This document shows positions 55,764-64,000 of a stretch of 64,000 bases of DNA, in pieces (the first letter of the stretch is position 1; the number at the start of each line of letters is the position of its first letter). The DNA is from Agarophyton chilense. Taxonomy: Eukaryota; Rhodophyta; Florideophyceae; Gracilariales; Gracilariaceae. The stretch lies in the NCBI GenBank assembly GCA_030374765.1, contig JARGXX010000086.1, positions 558,001 to 622,000 on the forward strand, in the 5' to 3' direction. Under the pieces are notes generated by a model that was not told the origin of the DNA, did no database searches, and saw only the letters and a program-made list of their open reading frames with translations. Both the position numbers and the translations under genes were made by a program.

Positions 55764-57023
55764 TTACTTGCTTCCATGCAAATCGTACCAAGCCGTACGT
55801 TCCACGCCGTTGAGAATCATCTTGTTCTTTAACGGCAACCTCTTTTTCAGCTCATCAGCCGACTGCCATCTTTTGGCAACAAAGGCATCGTCGGCATCTT
55901 CTCCCCAAGGACCGCTATGACCCTCTTCCTCGTCAGTGGTACCCTCTTGCAAGAGGTTCTGATTGACAACCTTGAACTTTTTGTAGCCCAGCTTGAGCAA
56001 AATGTTGATATCCAGCTCAGTCACGTTCTCGATGGAAGCGTACTTGGGGCGATCAGATTCAGGTAGTGATTCGAGTGACTCGAGGCATGCCCTGTCCTTA
56101 CCCTCAATATCAATCTTCATGTAGATCGGTGTTCCATACTCGCGCACAAGATCCGCACAAGTTTTAGTTTGCAATTCCATCACAGAGCAAAATTCGCGAT
56201 CTCCAGGCGGAGTAGACTCACCAGCCCAATTTCGGCACCCAAGACTCTCGACAAAGCTACTGAATTTGTCATTCTTGTCGTTAACGTAGAACCTGAGTTT
56301 TGGACGCTGTTCAATGCTCTCTTTTTTCGGGTCGATCGCAGTGATACCGATTCCGACGAGCTTGAGCCGGTCGGCAGCAATAGCGTCGGAAAACTTGGAC
56401 TTGGAGCTACTGACTAGAGTAGGATTGGCTTCGATGGCAACAACCCGAGACTTGGGGTGTTCATTGAGATAGTTGCGTGTATCCTGACCATTATTATGGC
56501 CTATATCAAAGATGCAGGGCCCATCATTCCTTGATGTATCCTCACAGTACTTGACTGAGGGGGGCGGCAACACGACGGAAGCAGAAGCCGGGGCAGAGAC
56601 AGGCTGAATCTGTTGGGCGGTTTGTGCAGAAGAAAGAGCGGTCTGCTGGGTGTTAGGAGCAAAGGCGTTAGGCGCAGGGTAAGGCGGAAGGTATTGCGGA
56701 TGCATAGCATAGGGGGGGTAAGGGTATGGGTTGTGTTGAGGCGCAGCTTGTTGTTGGTATGCCTTAGTAGTTTGTTTGTCGAAAAGTCCATTCTCAATGG
56801 CTGAGCCAGACGTAAGAAAGAGATGGCAAATGAGAAAGCCAGCGACGAAAGCGGTGATGGCCACGAGCCGTTCGCGACGAATTGAGGGGCGAATAGCCTT
56901 TTGGAAAACGCCAGTGGCGGCTGGAGTATACATACTGTCTAAGGTCATCTTTTCGGAAGAAGGGACCTTCGAGGGGGTCTGAAGGGAAGGGAATTTGAAG
57001 GAAACGTTGGCGGCACGGGGCAT
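55764..57023 (-). CDS. FkbM-type methyltransferase, type II membrane protein
   Basis: A 419-residue intronless protein. A cytosolic N-tail is followed by one membrane anchor at about 54-71 (AITAFVAGFLICHLFL), a Pro/Tyr/Gln/Ala-rich stem (about 88-155) and a SAM-dependent methyltransferase domain: motif I IFDIGHNNGQDT (171-182), VVAIEANP with E198 (ribose binding), and YMKIDIEGKD (301-310), the block typical of the FkbM family. Cysteines at 160, 170, 263, 279 and 289 suit a lumenal domain. The layout is that of a Golgi-resident enzyme, and O-methylation of a glycan or polysaccharide is the likely reaction; red algal wall galactans are often methylated, so this is a reasonable but unproven target. 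The ATG at 57023 is the first in frame. Confidence 0.87.
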   Translation of the reverse strand: MPRAANVSFKFPSLQTPSKVPSSEKMTLDSMYTPAATGVFQKAIRPSIRRERLVAITAFVAGFLICHLFLTSGSAIENGLFDKQTTKAYQQQAAPQHNPYPYPPYAMHPQYLPPYPAPNAFAPNTQQTALSSAQTAQQIQPVSAPASASVVLPPPSVKYCEDTSRNDGPCIFDIGHNNGQDTRNYLNEHPKSRVVAIEANPTLVSSSKSKFSDAIAADRLKLVGIGITAIDPKKESIEQRPKLRFYVNDKNDKFSSFVESLGCRNWAGESTPPGDREFCSVMELQTKTCADLVREYGTPIYMKIDIEGKDRACLESLESLPESDRPKYASIENVTELDINILLKLGYKKFKVVNQNLLQEGTTDEEEGHSGPWGEDADDAFVAKRWQSADELKKRLPLKNKMILNGVERTAWYDLHGSK

Positions 57024-57300
57024 GAAGGAATCGAAGCGAAAGAACAGCGGGGGGAAAAAAAAGAAGAGAGAAGGTCCGGGAAGCGTGTGCTGGCGGAAAG
57101 GGAGGGATGGAGCGAGAGAGGAGCGAGAGCGCTTTAGACGAAAAGAAAAACTTGGAAAAGAGCAGTGTCAAGCGGAAGGCGAGAATGTGGTGGTGGTGAA
57201 CGGGGGTGGGAATGCGGGCGTAGTTTAGGGCAGCAAGTTGAAATCATAGGCTGTTAGGGGGCCGTCGTGACGGCGCGTGTGCGCGTGTGTGTGCCTCGCA
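57024..57300 (-). promoter_or_regulatory. Pyrimidine-rich upstream region of the methyltransferase gene
   Basis: About 150 bases directly upstream are almost pure purine on the plus strand (57.02-57.17 kb), that is CT-rich on the gene's strand, followed by a GT-alternating stretch at about 57.27-57.30 kb. CT-rich tracts near the start site are common in compact eukaryotic promoters and 5' UTRs; the role here is inferred from position. Confidence 0.35.
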
Positions 57301-57924
57301 TAGCGGGGAAGCGAAGCGAGACACAAGGCGTGACAAGCCATGAACGCACGGCTTGCAGCGTGTGGCTTGGAGGTGCGTGCGCGGGCGCCGTGCTGAATTC
57401 AGATGCCCCGTTTTGCTGCCTTAGGAGGGGGGTGTTGCTGTTGCTGTGTGTAGAGGAGGCGTCGTGGAGAGTGCGGTCGGTGTAAGTTGGGAAAAAAAAA
57501 AAAACATACAATTGTTAGATAGCTGACTGACGTAGAGAAAATCCGCCCACCGCACTCACTCCAAGCAACGACGAATAGAAATAATCTCAAAGAAAAACGT
57601 CACCCCGCAAAAAAAAACTTATGAAGAGCACTCTCGAGTGTTTTATAAAACATTTTAACCACACCACACCGAAATTATAAATATTGAAGAAAAGGCCGAA
57701 AACAAAATAATTCAGCCACTGACAGAGCGGTAAGCTCTTCCGAGGGTACGTATCACTGCTCGCTCCTGCGACCGCTGTCACGTTGCGCTACACACGTGTG
57801 CTTGTGGGTGCCAATTGGTGCGTACTCACCGTCACGTCCGCACCTGCAGCCTCTCTACCAACTAGACGCTTGTTTTTTCACCCATCTTGCCCAATGTTCC
57901 CCGCACTGCACCGCCACAGCCGAC
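57301..57924. other. Intergenic, 0.6 kb
   Basis: Contains an A-tract near 57.49 kb. No supported gene. Confidence 0.4.
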
Positions 57925-58243
57925 CATGATTGTGCACATCATCACAGTGACACACAAACTGCTCGCGAACCGAACTGCCAAATCTGTGAAAACCTCTCTT
58001 TTGTTGAGGCTCGAGAAACTTCCATCGGAAGCAACAACTCCACTCCACATCTGCATCAATGGTATGGACAATGGTTACTCATCAACTTTTGCCCAACAAC
58101 ATGCAACTACCTCAAAGAAATTATCCAAATTTCTGCAAATCCCAACCACATACCACCATTACCAACCCTTACCCATAGCATCACAACCTCTTGTTCCTTA
58201 TTTTTATCATCTTGCTCCAATGTTTCTATACAAATATGCGTGA
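57925..58243 (+). pseudogene. Possible glycosyltransferase-like fragment
   Basis: An ATG-initiated stretch of about 105 codons starting MIVHIITVTHKLLANR, then SLLLRLEKLPSEATTPLHIC and NGMDNGYSSTF. The pattern (a hydrophobic strand, a helix, a second strand followed by a polar turn) recalls the nucleotide-sugar-binding start of GT-A glycosyltransferases such as the GNT1 type. Further open coding of 160 codons follows at about 58.34-58.81 kb in another frame. This may be a small gene, a decayed gene or chance; no catalytic motif is visible. Confidence 0.25.
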
Positions 58244-58814
58244 ATCATCACCATAACACTCGAGTTCTCTGCGTTTCAACTTTGCTTTGTTGGGGCATGG
58301 CTATACCCATCATGGTTTAACTGTCGTCGACGTAGGTGAAAACAAATAACTATCTGCTTGATGCAAGTCTACTTTCCTATAGCCCCCTCATGATCATCGA
58401 CTTTGTGGCACCACTCAAACGATTCACCGAGTTCTTGAAGGGAGATGCCTTCGCTACAGTTGTACAGTATGTGTTTGTCGAAACGTCTTTCTGGCAAAAG
58501 ATACTAATTCAGTCAGTTCAAAATAACACTCATGGTGTCTCAGTGAAGATTCTGCAAGCACAGCAAGTATTTTCACAGATTCTTTCAAGCATTAGTCCAG
58601 CTCCAAGTACAATACTCCAAACGATCGCCTGCAAAAGGGCTCCAATTCAGCGAAATACCTCAAGTTTGTATCGCCTCGACACAAAGTCTCTGCAGAACTC
58701 CAGAAACCCGAATTCGTTGATGCCTCACCAAAATCGGCCTCAAGCTATATCTAATCGAACAGCAACAAATCAGAGTGACTTTTCTGCCGTGAAAAAAGCC
58801 TGTGGAAACAAATA

Positions 58815-58832
58815 AAGAAAGAGTGAGTAGCA
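58815..58832. repeat. 18-bp TSD of LINE fragment, left copy
   Basis: AAGAAAGAGTGAGTAGCA, identical to 59141-59158. Confidence 0.85.
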
Positions 58833-59140
58833 CAATTCTACACAACACACGTTCCCAGCTTACATCCAGTGGCAACCTTCGTTCAAAAGAAAACGCTCAG
58901 ATGTGGCTGCGGAACAAACGTGAAGAAAGATTGCCAACATGTTGTCTTTCGATGCCCGCGAAAAAATGCGACCCGTACAGAACTACTAACTGGTCTCCCA
59001 AAGAAAAGTAGAGAAAACTTACAAGAGTTAATTCGACATGAACCACAGAAGTTCTTGACCTTCCTCAAGAGAGAAAGCTTTTTCTAAAAGCTTTCCTTCA
59101 GATTAGTAATACAAAGCTGCTGACCACAATGAAGAAGAAG
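58833..59140 (+). mobile_element. 5'-truncated LINE copy with 18-bp TSD
   Basis: A 308-bp insertion between perfect 18-bp direct repeats. From its first base it is open in one frame to 59087 and encodes the C-terminal end of a LINE ORF2: QFYTTHVPSL at the start, then the zinc-knuckle-like CGCGTNVKKDCQHVVFRCP (C-x-C-x8-H-x4-C), followed by a leucine-rich tail. Such a block follows the reverse transcriptase in many non-LTR elements. The 3' end is a short GAAGAAGAAG tail. Truncation at the 5' end, a simple tail and a long target duplication are what target-primed reverse transcription leaves behind. It is intact enough to have been inserted fairly recently. Confidence 0.85.
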
Positions 59141-59158
59141 AAGAAAGAGTGAGTAGCA
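59141..59158. repeat. 18-bp TSD of LINE fragment, right copy
   Basis: AAGAAAGAGTGAGTAGCA, identical to 58815-58832. Confidence 0.85.
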
Positions 59159-59376
59159 TCGTTTTCAACATGAAAGAGCTTGGAGAAGAAGGGAAAAGAG
59201 AGTGACAGAAATCACGCAGGCATACTTTGCCACAAACCATAAATCCCCCTCTGCACCGCGTGGGTCGTACAAAACAAAGAGAACCACGAATGCAAAGGCA
59301 GAGCAGCGGTGAAAAGAAGATTCTGACCATGTCCATTTCAATGCACAAGGATAACAACTACGAGACGTAATGACTG

Positions 59377-60258
59377 CAGGGTTGTGTCGCAATCGATTGG
59401 ATTGCAATCCGATGACAACCCCAGAATTGTAGTCAGGGATTGCTGATCCTTACTGGGATTGAAACTAGATAGGAATTGTTGCAACAATTCTCACATCAGA
59501 TTGCAAGATTGTATCCCATCGAGTTGCAATCATGCAATCTGAATCTTTCAGACCAGACCAGTGATAATTATGACCATCAATCCAACCTTTCGTCAAGTAC
59601 ACAACGACTAGAACTAATCCTAATCTGTTTGAAACAATTCTATTTCTTCGCGTAAATTCTAGAATATAGGGATCTCGGGCTGATGAAGGAAGTTATCGAG
59701 CTAACTAAGATTTAATGACGTGTAAGGACAAGCATTTGCCGAAGTGTAACAAACTGGTTTACGTCTTCATGGAAGGGTTGACGACTGAGTCGATTAATCT
59801 CGTTCTTTGCAATGTGCCGGCCACCAAGCCGTGGTATTTATGCTGGTCTACGCTTCTTCCAACAGCCGCACGTTTCGACCCGTGTCTCCTTTCCCACTGT
59901 AATCGATATGCACCGCCAAATTCCAATTGCGTCGCCTACCCATATCGCTACTGTCTTCTGTTCGATCCCCGCTACCGCAGGTGACTGCAACTGTAGTCAT
60001 CGGTCCAACTCTTGAAGCGCAACATTTGTTGCATGGAGGATGTCAAATGTGAGAAGAAGAGTCAAGAGTTGCTAGGAGTAGCACAGATTGCAAGTAGTAT
60101 TTGATTATCAGTTAGGGAATGAAAGAGACATTGTAATCCCATGTTTATTCGATATAGAGATTGCTATCTGATGGAGATCGAAAAAGAGGAATTGCAACCG
60201 GTTTGGGATGGGTGCTTCAGAATGCAATTCCACCCCCATCGGATTGGTTTCACACCTG
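59377..60258. mobile_element. Possible hAT-like non-autonomous DNA element
   Basis: About 880 bases whose ends, CAGGGTTGTGTCGCAATCGA on the left and (reverse complement) CAGGTGTGAAACCAATCCGA on the right, look like imperfect inverted repeats with a CAGG tip as in hAT elements. Both ends carry repeated ATTGCAATC-type motifs, many in the first 170 and last 80 bases, as expected of subterminal transposase sites. The 8-base flanks (AATGACTG and GTGACGAG) do not match well, which weakens the case. No transposase is encoded. Confidence 0.35.
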
Positions 60259-61347
60259 GTGACGAGTTGCCAGCGCCAAAGAAAAGAGAAAAGAAACCAC
60301 TAGCTAGCTGTAGCTACTAGAAATTATTAACAAGCCTTCGTGGTTTTGGACTTATAAAAAAGAACTATTTATCTCTCAAAGCTTCGAAATCAGGAGCGAG
60401 TTGCCCCTGATTTCGTGTTTACAGAAAAAGAAATTCACCATTTTAAATTATAAAAACATGTGTGGACGACTCAACGGGCCATCTCCAGTGATGGCTTCTT
60501 TCACCAGAGAAATGTTATATCGGCATTGCGGGGGCTTATGGTCCAAAGATGGGCCGAAGTAAAACAAGTTCAGGAGGTGCGTAGCTTCCCTTTCCAAATG
60601 GGAAGCAGGATGGACCTGTGGTTGGATCTCCCAGAAAGGTAAGCATCCTCCTTCCAGCTTTGCGAATATGAAAATCGAAGGGGAGCGGTTGTCATCATGA
60701 TCAACGGATATGCCGGTTGGGTGATATATTGCAGATAAAGGATTTACTACCCTTCGTACGTTTTGTGGAACCCGATTCTGACAATTGGGGCGAACGAAAA
60801 TGTAATTTTCCCAAACGAAACAGCAATTGAACAGTCGCGGCTTCGTGTTGACCAGCTTCCGCCGAGCGAGTTCACAGTTCATCCATTCCTGTAAGGAATA
60901 TGGTTTTGTGAAAAGTCACAGTTGCATCAACCCGACACACACATCACGGCCAAACGCGAACTCGTCCAACGTGAATGATTCTTGTCCCACGTTGGTGAAT
61001 ACGAAGGTTACATTCCAAACCGGATTTTGCACGTTATCCACACATGCAAAGCGGTCTGAAGCCTCTCGACCAGCTTCACCTCTCCAGAGTTGGAAGCCAA
61101 GGCGTCGCCAGCTGCTTATTGTAAGGTGAGGTTGAGATGATGATCATCAGGCACGCTACTCGGTTGGCCAGCCGGCAGTAGGTGGTGAGGTCATCACCAG
61201 CCTCGTCATCACATCCAAGTGCAAACGGACTCTCTCATCGTGCAAGCCCCTTTTGCGTAGCTCGGCCGATGGGAAACAACCTGTTCTGCGTAGTATATCA
61301 GCGGCCCAGCACAATCCAGGACAGGTTTATACCTTTTGCCTTCTAAT
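60259..61347. other. Intergenic, 1.1 kb
   Basis: A minus-strand open stretch of 144 codons (60882-60448) and plus-strand ones of 60 and 100 codons overlap here without recognised domains. No supported gene. Confidence 0.35.
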
Positions 61348-61974
61348 ATGTCGCAGCTTCCACGCCTTTTGTATCCTACTTCGTCATGTACGGTTCCTTT
61401 GGTCAAATCACGAAGGCTATCCCCTCCAACTTCGGACATTCGTCGCTTTGCATCAGGGTCTGCAATACGTCGAATGAGGGACCGAGAGATTGCAGTTCTT
61501 CTTCGTCAAGGGAGGAAAAAGCTACCGCCTTCATTGAAGATTCTGTTCTCAGACGAACCAATGCAAATAGAACACTCTGTGAGTGCATTGACTTTGGTAT
61601 TCAGGCGTCCTTTTTGCCACACGTCAAGCGTGTCGAAGCTTCTGCGGCCCCTCATTTCTGCACGAACGCTGCTGTTGAACGGAGGAAAACGAAAACTGAC
61701 ACCACTACCCGTGAGTGGTCGGGGGATGTCGTTATCGAGAGATGAACAAATTTTTTTGGCACAACCTCGTTCATCTTTATTGAACACGTTAGAAGGCCCA
61801 AACAAAGTTGCCCTTGTGAGCGAGCGTCGTACGGATAAGATAGAGGCTGCGATCAATTTGGGCTTCTTGGATAAGCTTGGATTTACCGGGGAAATGCGCG
61901 TGGATCGCCTACCTTTTGACATACCGACAGAGTTTCACTTGCACGCAGCACAAAAGCTGGCTGGCAATTTCTGA
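61348..61974 (+). CDS. Hypothetical protein, 208 residues
   Basis: The ATG-initiated frame from 61348 reads MSQLPRLLYPTSSC at its start and is rich in Arg, Leu and Ser, with a more ordinary C-terminal part (RRTDKIEAAINLGFLDKLGF, VDRLPFDIPTEFHLHAAQKL). No domain, signal or membrane segment is evident. It could be a lineage-specific protein; the length is only modestly above chance for this base composition, so the call is weak. Confidence 0.35.
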   Translation: MSQLPRLLYPTSSCTVPLVKSRRLSPPTSDIRRFASGSAIRRMRDREIAVLLRQGRKKLPPSLKILFSDEPMQIEHSVSALTLVFRRPFCHTSSVSKLLRPLISARTLLLNGGKRKLTPLPVSGRGMSLSRDEQIFLAQPRSSLLNTLEGPNKVALVSERRTDKIEAAINLGFLDKLGFTGEMRVDRLPFDIPTEFHLHAAQKLAGNF

Positions 61975-63483
61975 AGCGTCTCAGATCGCAAAACGAAAAG
62001 CTTTGAAAGAAGAAGCCAAGACCCATTGCGTCCAGAGCAGGTTAACGATAACGGAAAGGGTGGTAAGTTACATTATACTACAGTACGTCCGAAAGTCCGG
62101 GGTGCTCTTGGTAAACTGGCAGCTGGCTGTTCTGATCAACAGCCTGGTTACGCTCACTCAGCAATTACCTTGTTATCGAAAGAACGCATAAGACCTTTAA
62201 TATGCAATGGCTTGCTGTGTCCGAGCGACTCAGCATAGGTCTTTCAGTGACGTGACGCTCGTGTCCGCGATAGCGATCGGTAAGCTGATCACTGACTTGG
62301 CCAGGTTTAGCGACTTTTCAGGTTCTGTGCCTCATTCACCCATTCAAGCACTCACACCTCCCCAGTGCGGTGTTGTCGTAATTGCCACAAAGCTCAGGTT
62401 ACCCAGGTTGAGACGATTGACAAGTCATTGACAAATTGTGACCGTTTTTTCGGATCAGAACGGTTTATTCGACTAATCTTTGTACGTCGAGATTGAGTGA
62501 CGAGGGTAGCAGTGCAAAGAACGGGTTTCATCAAAAATCGAGTAACCCGTGCTCGCCCAAGAGTCTATTTGTCGTGCTTTGCGTGCTATTCGCACTAATA
62601 AAGCGCAGATTTGAAAAGTATCAAACTCGATCGATTACAAAGGACCCGCTCAGGTGCAGTGCGACGACGGTTAGAAAGAACTTTTTCCCATATTGCCGAA
62701 TGTCAGCCATCAACAAACAGCTGAAATATATAGTTGACACTTGGAAGAAATGTAGTACACCCTTTCTCACTGAAGAAGTTCTCAGACATGTTTACCGGTC
62801 GTATCGCTAACCGTTCGCAATCGTACACGTACTTGAAGATTTCTGTGACGACTGAGCTGAAACGCGTGCGCCGGCCAGGGCACTGGATGGGCGTACAATA
62901 GTGTACTTGTGGCGAGTTGGTACATTTTGAAGAGAGGAAAAGTTGGTTGGGAGAGGCAGAAGGAAAGTTGTAGTCGGGGTAGTGTTTACGCCACGAGCAA
63001 GACTCCCTCCTTCCGGTAACAATAATTGCTGCTTCTGGTTCGCGTAGGATTGTGGGATGCACCAAGCAAGCGGTTTGTAGATATCTGTCGGAAAGCGGCG
63101 CGTTGATTGGTCAATGCGCATTTTGACTGGCGACAGTGCACTATGTGTTCTCCGATTGGCACAAGTTACCGTGCTGCAACTTGTTGCGCACCTGCGTGTG
63201 GGTAGGATTTCCACAATCGTACATTGATAAGGAAGGATATAGGGATACCAACGGAATGTTCGGCGAATGGATGTTGGTTTTTCTTGGTGGTGGTAAAATC
63301 CTACTGTATATATCTACTGTATCATAAGGCACCCGTTTTTTCGGCATGTTGTGCGTGCAAGGCGAAACCAGGTTTTCTGGTACATGTGGGTGCAATTGGA
63401 CCGTCTCTATCGAGAGAGTGGGACGCGTGGTGGCTGCAGTCATCACAAAAGAGCTCGACAAGGATTCTGTTTGCGCCTAGAAC
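61975..63483. other. Intergenic, 1.5 kb
   Basis: Overlapping open stretches of 60-135 codons on both strands with no domain. The last part should contain the promoter of the RING-H2 gene. Confidence 0.4.
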
Positions 63484-63963
63484 ATGGGACAGGCTTTCAC
63501 GCGTATTCAATATGCACAGGCTTTCATCGGATCAATATGCGGGTTGATTTTCGTGCTTATTTGCGGTGAATGCATCAGACGGAAAATACGGGGGGCTCCT
63601 TCCACGCGGAGAAGAGCGTTGCAAGGGCAAGCGCAACGCCGGCAAACGCGTGCAAGGGTAACATTGCCCGACTTTGTACTGGTTGACGACGCTCGTGCAA
63701 CAGTGGGGACGGTAGACGTGAGCAGCAGGGAAACGGTGCGTGCGGCGACGCAGACGTGGTCGACGGAGCTTGCGAGTTTTAGAGCAAGTGCGAAGGACCG
63801 CGAGTCGTGCTGCCCAGTTTGTCTGGAGGAATTTGGAGAGGTGAATGTTAGCACTGGGCAATGTCTACATTTGGTGCACACCGAATGTTTGAAGGGGTGG
63901 TTGGCGAGGGATAAGCATCGGGCGTGCCCAATCTGTCGATTGGCGCATGAAACGCTTGTTTAG
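63484..63963 (+). CDS. Membrane-anchored RING-H2 finger protein, probable E3 ubiquitin ligase
   Basis: A 159-residue protein with one N-terminal membrane segment (about 13-30, FIGSICGLIFVLIC), a basic linker (31-58) and a C-terminal RING-H2 domain with ligands C110, C113, C127, H129, H132, C135, C148 and C151 (CPVCLEEF ... HTECLKGWL ... CPICR). The small, single-pass layout is that of ATL-type E3 ligases in plants, which present E2-bound ubiquitin at membranes. The W139 position before the last cysteine pair, important for E2 contact, is kept. Substrate and membrane are unknown. The ATG at 63484 gives the membrane segment at the expected place. Confidence 0.85.
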   Translation: MGQAFTRIQYAQAFIGSICGLIFVLICGECIRRKIRGAPSTRRRALQGQAQRRQTRARVTLPDFVLVDDARATVGTVDVSSRETVRAATQTWSTELASFRASAKDRESCCPVCLEEFGEVNVSTGQCLHLVHTECLKGWLARDKHRACPICRLAHETLV

Positions 63964-64000
63964 CAAGGTTATGGAATTGGTGCGTGGATGCAAACGTGGA

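Noticed and set aside
60448-60882. A 144-codon minus-strand gene
   Set aside because: No domain, no homologous-looking motif, and overlapping plus-strand frames of similar quality.
61336-61347. An earlier start for the 208-residue hypothetical protein
   Set aside because: It would begin with TTG; the first ATG in frame is 61348.

Overview
This window looks like nuclear DNA of a eukaryotic alga, most likely a florideophyte red alga of the Chondrus type. That is inference. It rests on mostly intronless host genes of eukaryotic type, about 1-2 kb spacing between them, moderate GC, an FkbM-type membrane-anchored methyltransferase, and a repeat-rich block of Ty3/gypsy chromoviruses beside a gene-rich block. 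No rRNA, intact tRNA or CRISPR array was seen.

Region 1 (1 to about 30.1 kb) is a stack of insertions. Element 1 (1-5622, + strand, left part outside the window) and element 2 (16423-25715, - strand) are two copies of one Ty3/gypsy chromovirus family. Element 3 (about 8.45-27.8 kb, - strand) is a different Ty3/gypsy family, and element 2 sits inside its gag. Element 3 in turn appears to interrupt an older broken gene ('gene A': a first half at about 5.97-8.45 kb and a second half at about 28.75-30.13 kb, both + strand) with a PIN/XPG-like nuclease signature and a cysteine-rich CXC-like cluster. Gene A also carries a 523-bp SINE-like insertion with a 12-bp target-site duplication (TSD) and an 80-bp TG...CA insertion with a 5-bp TSD. 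A 914-bp relative of the latter, with its own 5-bp TSD, lies beside the second half. Both copies of the element 1/2 family carry a long conserved ORF in antisense between the chromodomain and the 3' LTR; element 3 has unrelated-looking antisense coding at the same place.

Region 2 (about 31.5-38.2 kb) holds two inverted paralogues of a three-pass membrane protein family I do not recognise. They flank a secreted protein with a Cys-rich N-terminus, a Pro/Ser/Thr linker and a beta-sandwich-like domain.

Region 3 (about 39.4-64 kb) is ordinary gene-rich DNA: a ubiquitin-like/BAG co-chaperone, a 1325-residue RecB-like nuclease fused to a superfamily I helicase, a Na+/H+ exchanger, a casein kinase 2 alpha subunit with one clear intron, a hormone-sensitive-lipase-type esterase, a type II membrane FkbM methyltransferase and a RING-H2 protein. 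Between them are a 5'-truncated LINE with an 18-bp TSD and a possible hAT-like non-autonomous element. The genes have no obvious shared pathway and alternate in strand, as expected of independently transcribed eukaryotic genes.
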